A stretch of 64,000 nucleotides of DNA from Litsea cubeba (Eukaryota > Streptophyta > Magnoliopsida > Laurales > Lauraceae). Below, piece by piece: positions 11,701 to 23,218 of the stretch. The notes beneath the pieces were generated by a model. It saw only the letters and a program-made list of their open reading frames with translations. It was not told where the DNA came from and did no database searches. The stretch is from assembly GCA_012931725.1 (NCBI GenBank), contig CM022949.1:59271707-59335706 (forward strand), in the 5' to 3' direction. Made by a program: the position numbers and the translations under genes. Within the stretch, counting starts at the first letter, position 1; each line of letters starts with the position of its first letter.

Positions 11701-12770
11701 ACTACAATGCTGATATATCCTGCTAGAAGAGTTCCAAACAAGGATCAGCTTCCAGATCTAAGAAGACTGATCAGTGATGTACCTTTGTGCAAAATCTTGA
11801 AAAAATGATGACAATCCAGCAAAGATGGATGGTTGTGATTACATCTGCTAAAAGAAACAACTGTTGAAGAGTAGAATTTCCAAAACTTGTAGCAAATTAT
11901 CTCAGAAAACTCTGAAAAAAAGTTGTGAAACCTTCAGAGGGATATACCAGATCTTTAACTTTTATTGAGGTATAATGAACCAGATTCAGCCAACCAGGTG
12001 CAGTGCAGGCAATTAGATCCTGAATTCTAAGAAAAAAAGGATTTCTGAAGATTTCTGGAGATTTAACTCTACAGATATATCGCACAACCCAGCTAGCTAA
12101 CTGTTATGAAGAGTCTTTCTGATCAGTGGGCCCCACTAGAGATGCTGGGGAATCTGAAATTCTAGATCTGATATGGACGCTTTTTGAAGAGATAAAACAA
12201 GAGGAATGGTAGATCTGATTCCTAAAATCATATCATTGATTCATTCTCACAGAAAACTTGCAAATGACAACATATCAAGAATTAATTGGTTTCTTGTATC
12301 AGTTTGTTAGGTAGGTATGTTTTCTGGCCCCCTACATTTGCAATCTTGCTATTGGTTTCCAATAATTGACTAATTTCGGATTCATATCTCGATTCCTGGA
12401 GACTAATGCCTTTTAAGTTCTGAGTAAATGTGGTGAAAAGTGCTGTAGGATCTACAGATATGTGGTGGTAGTTAATTGGGATTATAGGAATCCAATATGA
12501 ACATCATAAATGACAAAGATGAAGGAGTGAAGGGATACATTTTCGGGGACATTTAAATTGTTATTGGAATTCCAGGCTCACAATGATTTGGTAATCAAGA
12601 GAAAAGGAAGTGCTTGGTGGGCTTAATGAAGAATAACAAGATTCCATTCAAGGTATCAAGTGGGACAATGATCTAGGATCAAATTATGAGCATGATTGAC
12701 ATTGCTAGTGGTTAGTGGATAATTGCATCTAAGTTTCGATTGTTGGGTCTATGATGCTCAGATACAACAT
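11701..12770 (-). other. Leader of copia B with a degenerate primer-binding site
   Basis: No protein is recognised. At about 12750-12761 the plus strand reads gctcagatacaa, the complement of a damaged initiator-Met primer-binding site (normally tggtatcagagc). This fits its position upstream of gag on the minus strand. The 5' LTR beyond it was not delimited; 12771-13111 shows no recognised feature. Confidence 0.4.
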
Positions 12771-13111
12771 GAATATGATAGGGACAGTCCATGGATAGAA
12801 ATTAGAACACTTACATGGATTTTACACTTAACAATGAAGTATCGGATTTGTTACAACATGGATATGTTGCTGTTTTGAGGCATTCAGTTATCATAGCTAG
12901 GTGTAGTCAATTGGACGTTACCGGAGAGGTCAGACATGAATTGCTATTATTATTGTCATTACTATCATTTTTTTTTTGTTTGGAAAAAATTGGTTAGTGA
13001 AACAAATCGCAGAAAGGGACAAAAGACTCTAGTACATGAGTTATCTGTTTCATCAAAGTAAAAGAAAAAAAAAAGGTTAAAGAAAATTTTTTCCTTTAAA
13101 TGTCAAAAAGC

Positions 13112-13314
13112 ATCTCTTGCAGCATTTTTTATTTTTTTATTTTTATAATGGAGGGTGTCCTAGCTCTTTGGGCTGGACTAATCCCTACGGGCCTAGGGGA
13201 AGCCGGGTAAATCCCCTGTGGCCCCAGTGTGGTATCGCAGTTTCGAACCCTCAACTCCGAGAGCAAACCGTGGTCCTAAGCCCACTGAGTTGCCCTGCGG
13301 GGTTATCTCTTGCA
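13112..13314 (-). mobile_element. tRNA-derived SINE (body 13122-13304) with 10-bp target duplication
   Basis: On the minus strand the 5' end near 13300 carries a box A-like ggcaactcagtgggc and, about 45 bases on, a perfect box B ggttcgaaac (near 13240-13250). The 3' end is an A-rich tail (ataaaaataaaaaaataaaa, 13122-13145). The direct repeat atctcttgca is present on both sides, at 13112-13121 and 13305-13314. Internal RNA polymerase III boxes, an A-rich tail and a perfect flanking duplication together define a complete SINE of about 183 bp. The family was not identified. Confidence 0.85.
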
Positions 13315-13317
13315 TCA

Positions 13318-13420
13318 TGTTTGACCCTATAAACACTGTTGTCCCTATGTATCCCATACATCTTTGACCCTATAAAATATAAACACTGTTATCCCAATGT
13401 ATCCAATACATCTTTTATGA
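13318..13420. repeat. Imperfect direct duplication of ~48 bp
   Basis: The phrase tgaccctata...aacactgtt(g/a)tccc(t/a)atgtatcc(c/a)atacatctt occurs twice in a row, ending at the left edge of the long LTR that follows. It is noncoding. Confidence 0.65.
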
Positions 13421-14483
13421 TGTAACGACCCGGAATCCAGGGCTCACAAATCCCTTGTCGTTTGCAATGACTATGAGCACCATATCCATATAAATAGGTC
13501 AAATCATCACTGCATAATAATTTGAGCATTTACCTAAGCATTTCCACTTATTTAATAAAAATGTTTGAATCCAAGTAATAATAAATCAAGCCAATAAAGC
13601 CTTAAAACGATCCAATTGAAAATTGTAAATGTCTGACATGAATCAATTGAAGAATTAAAACTAATGCTACTAAAACAATCTGGTGAGTCTCATCGTCGCT
13701 CAGCCAAATATATCAGTACCTATTTCTTCATCATTGGGACCCTCATGCATCCCTATGTTTTGGTTACCTGGATTGAGGCGAAAACAGCAATTGGTATTAC
13801 TGAGTGAATAGAGTTATAAGTTTACATGTATGTGCAACATTATAAAATAGAGAGTTTTTTATTTATTTTATTATTTTATTATTTTTTATTTTGAACATCG
13901 TACAAGGAAAAAAATACTGTTTTTTTTTTTTTTGAACATCATACAAAATAGAGAGTATTTCACAATTAAAACATAATAAAGACTTTTCAATTGAGAATAG
14001 GTTAAGGTTTCTAATACTAGCCATAGTACCACCACCAAACCACCATATGGCATGGGCTTTTAATTCATACATCTCAAGGATGCCTCTTGTAACATGAGAG
14101 GGTTGAGCTACAGTAAGTCAAATGGTTAACGTGCTAGTAAAACAACGCAACTGGCCTAATATTCAGAGAAATTACGCGGTCGGCCTAAAAGCCAACGCAA
14201 GTAACCATTCTCTTAGCCTCACGTGCTAGTGATCTAGGGGTGTACCATAGGTGGGTCCACAAAATTCATTCTCACGAATTTCTAGTTGGTCCAAGCTTCC
14301 ATAACGAGGTAGCCGAAATCAGCCCTTTACACGGCACCTTGATTTATTATGCCCCGCACCACCTCATGATTGGTATGCTGTTGTGTAAACGCAATTGCAT
14401 ACTAACCCCTTTATAGTTTGGAGATGTTTCCACAATTCCAGGAAGTATAACTTTTAACATATGTAAAATGAACAATTGAAAAT

Positions 14484-17097
14484 TGTAACGACCCGGAATC
14501 CGGGGCCCTTCGAATTCCGTGCCGAGACTCATAAGCATCACAGACATAGGTTAAATCAAAGATCACATAAAGATTCAGGCATTTATCAGCTTAAACCAAC
14601 TTGTATTAAAAATCCAAATCAAATGTAACATTGTCCAATAATTGCAATGTCTATAAAATGAAATAATCTGAACAATCTATTAAATCTAAATCTTCTCCAT
14701 ATATGAGGCTTCGACGCTCAAGTACGCATCCCAAAGTCTATCTCCCGGTCATCACGGTTTTCCTGAGTTGCTAAGTTCTGGTTACCTGGATTGGGGCAAA
14801 TCCACAAAATATCAGTACAACTGAGTAAAAAGGTATTCTAATCTATTTGTACATTTAAACATATGTTTAGATAAGATTACACAACAAATTAAAATAACGT
14901 CCAAAGTCTCATTCAAGCCAAGGTTGGAATATGGTCAAACAAACGACAACCTCCTAGCCACCTGTTAGCACTAGCCCAAAAACCGACCACCAAGGTCCAA
15001 AACCATCGACCACCAAGGTCCAAAACCATCGACCACGAAGGTCCAAAATCATCGACCACGAAGGTCCATCGTATACATGTATACCGGTCACCATGACCCT
15101 GTCTCATCAGACACGTCCACTAAGGACCAGCCATCAAAGTGGCCCATCACGTCCATTAAGGACCCGCCGCTATAACGGCTACCATGGCCCGAAGCCATCT
15201 ATCATCCGGACACAAGTCCAACATCAACAATCCTCACAAAATCGGCCATACATGCTCGTGGTCTAGGGGTGTCCAAAGATTCCTCCAAACAAACAAAATC
15301 ATCGTATCTCAGTTGTCTCAGTCAAATAGCAAATACATGTCTCATCAAAAATATGATATATAGCATGTCCTCAACATTAGTAACGAGCGAATTCCATAAT
15401 CAACCCCTTCTCAGATTATGTGGATTTATTATGCCCCAGTCCGAATCAAAATTGGTGCGCGAGATGAGAGAGGTCAATTACATAACTCACCCTTTACAGT
15501 TTGAGGGAAATATTCAACCACAAGATATACATATATAAACCACACAATCTACCATATGTGATCCCAAATAGACATGAGCATATTAATCCACGTACATATT
15601 TCAAGTCACCATATATTCAAATAACAGGGTTCAAATTACATATTTGACAAATCAAGAACTAAAGGATGCAATTCAAACAATGAATAACCAGCCTTTGTTT
15701 GCAATTCCAGGAAAACTTAGGATTCCATCCATAGCATTCTCCACATTCAAAACTTAATAAAAGTAAGCAAAAGGGTTTAATCATAATTTCTTAAGACTGG
15801 GATGACCTCCTTGCAAATTCAGACTTTATATAAAACTGGAAATTTCTACCCAAAACCCTATCTTGATGAATTCCCAAGAAAAAGAGCCTAATCTGAGTTT
15901 ATTATAAACTACCAGGGCCTATTCCAAATTTTAGAAACTCAAGTAGCCACGATAGGATCCTTACAGAACTCTATTTTCTGCATTCATAGGCCTCACAATT
16001 GGTATACTCTGAGTGGTTAGATAGTGGGCCCCAATGGTCCAAACTTAAGATGGACCTAAACTCCATGGTCGCCCATCAGTCCTCAACCCATTGAATGGAT
16101 CTGATCTCTGATCAGGTGGGCCAGGGGGTCCCACTAAGGTCTGTCGACATTCAGCCAAAAACCTGCAAACTGCCGCCTCTCTTCTAACAAAGCAATTGGA
16201 TGGAGACCCAACTGGGACCGACTCCATATGGGTCCACCACCTTAAGGGTCGCCCATGGGTCTAGTTTCAGATACATGGTCCTGATGTTTGATCGGATGGA
16301 CCAGATGGGCCCCACAACCAAGTCGACCAAACTGTGCATGGACGGTGTGTAACTGGTAGAAATTCAATTCTGACTTGAACTCGTTGCTGAATTTCAGTCT
16401 TTTGGTATTGAAGTCATAATCTAAGATACATGTTAACCACATGAAATCAATTAATCAAATTCTCAAATCCTAAAACTGACAATATAACATCAAACCCTCT
16501 TGACTGGGTTGTCGACATGGGGTTTATGGTACTGTAGCAGATACTCAATTGAGGGAAACTCCATCATTAAACATCTAAGGCTTCTATCAGATTTGGTGTA
16601 AAATCAAACAACAAATAATATAGGTCTGAAACCATGATTATGGATAGCGATCGACTACAAAATTACCACATCATCAACAAGTAGATAAGGGATTTTACTC
16701 ACCATACAATAAAGGAAACTACACAAGAGCAAGGCCAGAAATTCAAAACCCTACAATTAGATCAGAATCTCTACTCACCTGTTATGGCTAACTAGAACTG
16801 GGTCTTCCTCCTCCTAGTTTCTTCAAGGCTAATACTAAACTAGGCTTTGGGTTGATCAATATATAGAAGCTAAAGGTAGAATCCTTCCCAAAGTCCTCTT
16901 TCTAATTTTTATTATTTCCTTCTCACATGCCAATCCTATTCCTAACAATACTAGGAGTCTATGGTATAACCAACACAAGTCCCACTCAAATTCCTCCATC
17001 AAATTATGGGTCCCAATAATTCTAAATAAAACTAAGATAATTAAATATTAAATATCAGAAAATAATCTAGCCCTAATACTGGGCCCGGGGTATTACA
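14484..17097 (-). mobile_element. Solo LTR (inner), 2.6 kb, inserted in a related LTR
   Basis: The ends are TGTAACGACCCGGAATCCGG and gggcccggggtattaca, and the flanking duplication is AAAAT at 14479-14483 and 17098-17102. A minus-strand TATA box (tatatatt, near 16856-16870) lies ahead of a leader-like stretch, so transcription probably runs right to left. It has no gag or pol sequence. Solo LTRs of this kind arise by recombination between the two LTRs of one element. The gypsy assignment is by the TGTAAC-type ends and size only. Confidence 0.82.
14984..15075. repeat. 23-bp minisatellite inside the inner LTR
   Basis: The core cgaccac(c/g)aaggtccaaa recurs at 14984, 15007, 15030 and 15053, an exact 23-bp period with a few substitutions. 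It is noncoding, and its frame shift each copy rules out a peptide repeat. Confidence 0.85.
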
Positions 17098-19069
17098 AAA
17101 ATCATGTACAATATTATACAACGACCTTAAAAGCTTGTAAAAAGTCATATTTTACAGTTGCAGAAAGAGTTCTACAATTTCAGCATATCAATCATTTAAT
17201 CAGATCATTAGATAGCATCATCATTGAAAATCATTGATCTCAAGAGAATTACGAAGACGACCCTCAATACTGGTGAATGTAGAACTGATTCAGTCAAGCC
17301 CTACTCTATGTAGGGAATTCGGACATCCCAAATTTCTCAAAAGAGGGGTCCGGTCATGTCGACTATGGCCTAGACCGAAATAATGTTTCAGCCAGCCTCC
17401 GTTTGTAAGACTAGGTATTTGCTAATCTGAAACTACTTGATACAATCTGACATTCATAACATTTCCATCATACAATTTTATGTGACATGAATAACTCCTG
17501 CATAATCCCCAAAACCAGCAATGGTATTGTTCTTATAAATATGAAACTGCTCATTGAATCAATCTACAACTTTAGCATGAATACATATCATTGGATCAGC
17601 GAGAATTGGGGTTCTAATAGATCAGCCCAACTACTAATCTATGAGGTTTCAATCATAAGACCAAACCTAAACATGATATCCTACCCAATGTTTCAGCCGG
17701 CCAATATCTGAAACCAGTTTGTATGGTAGGCCAAGACCAAAGCCTTCATATTCCAATCAGCCATGGGGTTTTGAACCCAAAACTTCAGTGGGCTATGGGT
17801 TTTTGAACCGAAGGTACATTCAGCCAAGGTTTCGGACTCTATTCCCATTATTCGTCTCATAGAACGTCATCATATTGCCCCACCAGCCATCAATTCTACA
17901 GGATACCAGTTATAGGGCAGCAATTCCACAGTCGACCCACATTCGCACACCATATATAATAGTCGCGTTGGCCTTATACCTTATTAAAAACTTTTACCCA
18001 ACTGTCAATCAAATAAAAACCATTTACGACAGTTGGCCATGGTTTGGAACTACCAATTCGACCCATGGATTGACATTCATATTACATTCAGCCACCCCAA
18101 AATTAGTAATATAACAGTTGGCTATGGAGTTTAACCCCAAGTCCCAGTTGGCCATTGAGTTTCCATCCATAAATCATCATCACCACAGTTGACAGTCATA
18201 GAATATCAAGAATTAGGTTCTAAGCACATCAATTTGGAAGGAAAACCCATTGATACCAGTAGATCCAGAAGTCTACTGACCTTTGATGGAAAACAGTGGC
18301 TCTGGCGATGTGAGGAAGACTAAAAGACATAAATCCAAGGGTTCTAGCTGCTAGTTCCACTCCTCTCCTTTTAGTTCTCCTCAAATCCCTTCAAATTCTC
18401 TAGTGTTTTAGTAGAAAGGAAGGCTATGAAGAGAAAAAGATCGTGTGAAGAGCTCCATAGGGCAACATCTTTTAATATAGTTTACAGCTCCTTCCCTTAT
18501 TCTACTTAAACTCTTGTCCCAAGGAAAGTCCACTTTCTATTTCAATAAGAAGCCTTGCTCAAGTCTCTTCCTGGGATAGGGGTGTTGCGCACTCCTCAAA
18601 GAGATTGGGTCCCACCGAGTGCAATAAAAATCTTCAAATCCTAATCCAAGGTCCCATCTCCCTCTTGGTCGAGGAGCTCTAAGCTCTTTTTTTAAAGGGT
18701 CCCACTAATAACAACTTAAACCCCAATATATACAAGGGAACTTGAAATCAACCAATGAGTGGTCCCTACATAAATATGAATAAATAAGGGATCACCCTAA
18801 ATAAAATCCATAAGCAAAATACAACAATTAATTCAGCCGAATTTAATATTTATTCAATATAAATCAAGATTTAAGAGCTAGGCATTTATTAAAATAAACA
18901 CAAAATTCCTAACCCCTAATTGGACTTAGGGATACTACAGATGAACCTGCAGTTTAATTCGCCTATCTTTTTAGTATGTCAAAAATAGCTAGAATAGACA
19001 ACAACCTCGCGTTGTGTATGCATATTTTAGATGCTCGTTACAATCTCCTGTACCCCTGTTTATTGTGCT

Positions 19070-19303
19070 TTATGAATAACTTTCAATAATCAATATTTTG
19101 ATAAACTGTGTGCTAAAATTGCGAAGAGCCACTCTGAGTGCCTTAATCTCAGCATTGTTTGATTCTATTTCTCCTGCTAACCTTGGGAATGCCAATAATG
19201 TTTTTCCCTTATCATTGTTTAGCTCTCCAATTCTTGAAAAATGTAGTTTCTGATTTTGAGCCCCATCTACACTAATTTCATAATGCAATGAGGTGGCAGT
19301 CAT
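19070..19303 (-). pseudogene. LINE RNase H domain fragment
   Basis: A 77-residue frame begins in a normal RNase H strand (LHYEISVDGAQ) and continues with NDKGKTLLAFPRLAGEIESN and AEIKALRVALR. This is the wording of the RNase H domain (RVT_3) at the end of plant L1-type ORF2. Only this domain is left. It is on the opposite strand to the L1 starting at 20315, so it is a separate insertion. 18945-19069 and 19304-20300 show no recognised gene. Confidence 0.7.
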
Positions 19304-20314
19304 CTTATAGCTTTATTATGTCCTTATTTTGTATTATCTCCTTTCATTTTCTGACGATCTTAGCGTCATTGCTCGAACCTCTTTAAGATATAATGGGTTT
19401 GAAGTATATTTCACGATTTAAGGATCTGATGTTAATCAAAAGGGTCCAAAATTGTGTTGAAAGGTTCCAACTACAATATTATGGTCCATTTAAAAAAATG
19501 AAAAGAATTTTTACATCACAGAAATCCTGTGGAGAAAGTCATCGAACTAAGGTGGGGCAAGTGAACAGATTAGAGATCAGTATAAAGTTGGTAGGTGTCT
19601 TTGTTACGCAAATTTCACAAGAACACATCTGATGAAAGCAAGCCTCTGTATGCTGCAAAGAGCTACCTGATAAGAGTGCTCCCACATCACAACCCCTGTT
19701 TGTCCCCTGGTGTACAACGCATTCTAGATTATGTTGTGCCCTTGGGCCTGTTTGTTCACATGAGAGGAGTAAGGAGGGGTACGGTTCAAATCAAGAATAA
19801 AATTAAAGAGAGTAAGGAGTAGTACGGGTCAGATAAGAAATAAAATGAAAGAGAAGGGGGTTAGAGTGAAAAAGCACAAGACGACAAAATTCTACTATCC
19901 AATTTATCCAAGTTGGGGAGGAGTAAAACAACTTGGCATAAAGTGGGGTAAAACCCCTGCTTAATGTCACATTGAGGTTGGTAATCGATTTGTGGGCATA
20001 TGCCTGCTTAGGCTTGGGGTGAATTTGGGTTTCATTCTAATGCCTTGGCTCGCCACGCCCCTTATATGTTTATTACTAAAACTATAACAGAGGAAGTAGC
20101 ATGTTTGACTTTGAAATCTCATGTATTTTAGAATTTAGTGGGTTGGGGTTGGGGTTGGGGTTGGGGGAGGTGTTGGCATCTCAAACTTATGACCAGTCAT
20201 GGGATGAGTTGGGTTTTGATGACATAAATGTAAGGCATGGCGCATTTGGGTTAACCTTAACTCGTACTAAACTCGCCCTGTCGGCATCCCTATTCAGGAG
20301 TGTCTATCATCTAC

Positions 20315-21149
20315 TTCTTCCTCTATTTTGGTGAAGGGGACCCCCTTCTTATTTGTTTCGAGCTTCCAAGTGTCTTAGATAAGGGGATGCTCTTTCTTTG
20401 TTCTTGTTAATGATTGCAATAGAGGCAATGGGAGCTTTGTTGGTAAAGCAAAGGACATTGGTTTGGCAGGAGGTTTCAAGGCGTGGCCGCGTGGCGCAAT
20501 GGGGAGGTAGTCATCATTTTCAAGGTGCAGGTGATACTATTTATTTTTTAGCTCAGCAACAAGGGAGACGGAGGACTTCATTTCTTTGAAAAGAATTCTG
20601 TGTTGCTTTCAATTGACTCTAGGTTTGCAGATAAGCATGTCAAAGAGTTTATTGGTGGAGGTTGGTTGTTTGGATGAGGTTTCCTAGTCTCCAGCTAATT
20701 GTTTTTTCATTGTATAGTTTGTTGGCTCGCTATTTATTATCTTGATCTTACTGGGGCTAAGCCGAGGTCAAGAATGTTTTGGGATCTAGTGTTATTGAAA
20801 AATCTGAAAAGAAGCTATCTATTAGGACAAGGCAATATTGGGAGAAAAATTCTTTTGATTAAGAAAGTTTTGTCTAATTAGAGGTTATTTATTGCATGCC
20901 TTTTTTAAGTTGCCCAAGGTGATGGGAATGAGGTTGGACCAGATTAGGACCTGTGGGAGGGCAAAGTGATATGAAGATTGAAGAGAATGCACCTAACAAA
21001 GTGTAATGAGGCAATAAAGGCTAAAGGGTTCAGTGTTTTGAGTCTTTGAAGGCCTGAAAATTAAAATTGGGCGTTCTTAGAAAAATTTGGTGGGGGTTTG
21101 GCCAAGGGGATGCTTTGTGAAGAAGGATCATTGTAAATAAATCTAGATA

Positions 21150-21201
<52 letters not shown>

Positions 21202-22361
21202 TTAAATCAGTCCATAGTTATTATGCGTCAGCTTTATGGGGTTTTATTGTCGGTGTTAAGGATGAATCCAAGGTGAGAGTGGAGGTCTTCCGTAAGTAGT
21301 GGGTGGGTTTTTGAGCTGGGGATGGGAGGGATGTCTGATTTTAGTCTGATGATTGGGTGGGAGGAGCTCTTTTTTTTTTTTTTTTTTCTAATGATCAATA
21401 AGTAGGTAATCTCTGTAGTGTTTACCCTAGTGTCATTCGAGTGGTGTCTAATAAAGTAATCTCAATCAGGACGGACACTGTAATATGGTTAGGGGGGTCT
21501 ATATTTCTTTGGTTGGATATTGTCTTTTAGAAGAAGTCATTCAACAAACTACGAATGTTCATACTTTAAAATTTATTTATTTTTTCTAGAGGAAGGATAG
21601 AACACTTGCATTAGGAAGCCTCTTTCTTCAGGAAGTTGACGAGAGCGTTCTATTTAGCCTTAAGGGGTCAACTTAACAAGGATCTTCTGGTGCATTGGTA
21701 TGGTTGGGTTTAGCTCCTTGGCTGGAGCCGTTTTGTTGGTTGGCAGTAACTGGGAAGATCTCTACTACAAATTCCTTAAGAGAAGAAACATGGGGGCATA
21801 AAATATTTCAAACACTTGCGTGCTATGCAGAAAGTAGGAGGAATTGATTAATCATCTATTTCTTCATGGTGAGGTTTTTTTTTTTCACATTTGGAGTAAT
21901 TTTCTTTGCAGATGCAAGCTAGCGTGGTGTTTCCCCAACACTTTTGGCAGAGTTGGTTAAGGCTTGGGGTTTGGGGTCATTTCATCAGCATGGTCTTGTT
22001 TGTTATTTTTGGAGGTTGCTTCCTTTCATTATCCTATGTTCAATTTGGTTGGTGTGGAAAGGCATGATCTTTAGGAATTATTTATCTTCTATGAAGTCAT
22101 ATCTTTTGGTGGTAAGTTTGTGAGTGGCCAAATGGATATTGGTCAGGAAGGAGTTTGCTAATCTAAATTTGGATGAAATTTTCTTCAACTAGGAAGCATC
22201 ATTGTCGTGTGATCCATCGGTTGTTATCTTGGTTTGCTCCTTTGCATGGGGTGTTAGAATCTAACGATGATGGAGCAGGCAGAGGATAGCTAGATTCAGC
22301 TACTGTTGGTGGGTTCTTTGCTATGATAATTGGAGTCATGCTTCTCTTTTTTATGCATGTG
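20315..22361 (+). pseudogene. L1-type LINE ORF2, first part (RT to RNase H), split by copia C
   Basis: The fragment begins late in reverse transcriptase (about 20340-20400, CLR-x-GDALSLFLL). The catalytic segment at about 20500-20545 reads HFQGAGDTIYF where the family has HLQFADDT, so the active site is lost. A zinc-binding C-terminal region lies around 21600-22000, followed by WLVWKGMIFRNY, a typical ERN-like stretch, and the start of RNase H (22300-22361). There are many stops and frame changes. Reading continues at 31439 after the copia insertion: the phrase HVG-VRDSKRWAILEA spans the join. The 5' part of the LINE is absent. Confidence 0.75.
21147..21198. repeat. (GA)n microsatellite followed by a G run
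   Basis: About 18 GA dinucleotides are followed by a run of G inside the broken L1. It is a simple repeat only. Confidence 0.9.
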
Positions 22362-22366
22362 GGAGT

Positions 22367-23197
22367 TGTTGGAAATAGGTGGGCCTCGCGGATAGGTTTC
22401 AAAAACTTTTGACCAACTTGACGCAGTGATCAACTATTCAGAAGGCTATAAACCCAATCCAGGATCCATGTCCTCAATCTCAGACATCATGATCTGTGAA
22501 TAATTCTATCTAGAAGATAAAAAAGCAGCAACAATCAAGCTCTTACCAATGATAAATTCATTAATTGGCACAAGGGGATAATTAAGATAGCTTTCATCTT
22601 GACTATTAAATGTTCCCACAGCTCTACTACCATGTACCCAAACCACCGAGGTGTTGACCTACAATTGGCCTCGCTCATTGGTGACTCAAAGCAAATGAAT
22701 AGATAAAAACTTGAGTTCATTAATGTCTCAGGATTGAGAGCCTATTGCTAGGGAATTATGAGAGCAAACCTTAAAAGTAAAGACAGTATTCATAAGGTGC
22801 TTCTCATGGTCCTTCAATAAATCTAATGTACCAACACTATGATCCAGAATCTTATATTCTGATGATCGAGATAAATCACACTATCTCATAGTGATCAAAG
22901 TGTTGCAACCTTGTCAGATGAGATCCAATCTCATCACTGGTTATGAAGATATTTAAGTATAAGATTTGCTATACATATCTCCCGTATATGGATCTCATCC
23001 ATACATATGTATTACATCTAATATACTTGTGGACTCCGATTTATCTCATGAAACATTATGTCATTTGTATCGATTATGTGCTAGTAAGTAATAAAACACC
23101 ATTCATCTCATGAAAGGAAAGCATGATTAGATTGATAAATAAAGAAATAAATCAATTTATTACATCATCTACTAGATTGAGACCACATAAACTAACA
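22367..23197 (-). repeat. 3' LTR of copia C, 831 bp, with internal deletion
   Basis: It matches both ends of the right LTR (29764-31433) closely but lacks the part equivalent to 29938-30775, about 838 bp. The join in this copy is at 22540/22541. The end (plus-strand actaaca, 23191-23197) gives the correct terminal base, which is T in the other copy. Confidence 0.88.
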
Positions 23198-23213
23198 ATC
23201 TCCCACTAGGGCT
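23198..23213 (-). other. Polypurine tract of copia C
   Basis: The plus strand reads atctcccactagggct, that is agtgggagat on the coding strand, lying directly against the 3' LTR. This is the usual second-strand primer position for copia elements. Confidence 0.75.
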
Positions 23214-23218
23214 CAATG

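Larger units (their letters stand above)
13421..18939 (-). mobile_element. Long solo LTR (outer), interrupted by a second LTR
   Basis: The block begins TGTAACGACCCGG and ends gggatactaca. The ends are inverted (TGTA...TACA), and the flanks are TATGA (13416-13420) and GATGA (18940-18944), a target duplication with one mismatch. Without the inner insertion (14484-17102) it is about 2.9 kb. Shared phrases with the inner LTR (ggttacctggatt..gg, gatttattatgccccg/a) show that they are the same family. A tatatta box with a purine-rich leader near 18425-18480 suggests transcription on the minus strand. No internal coding region is present, so it is a solo LTR, probably of a Ty3/gypsy element. The right third contains many variants of cagttggccatgg. 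Confidence 0.7.

Noticed and set aside
13240..13304. Functional tRNA gene
   Set aside because: A and B boxes are present but no cloverleaf can be completed; the A-rich tail and target duplication identify a SINE.
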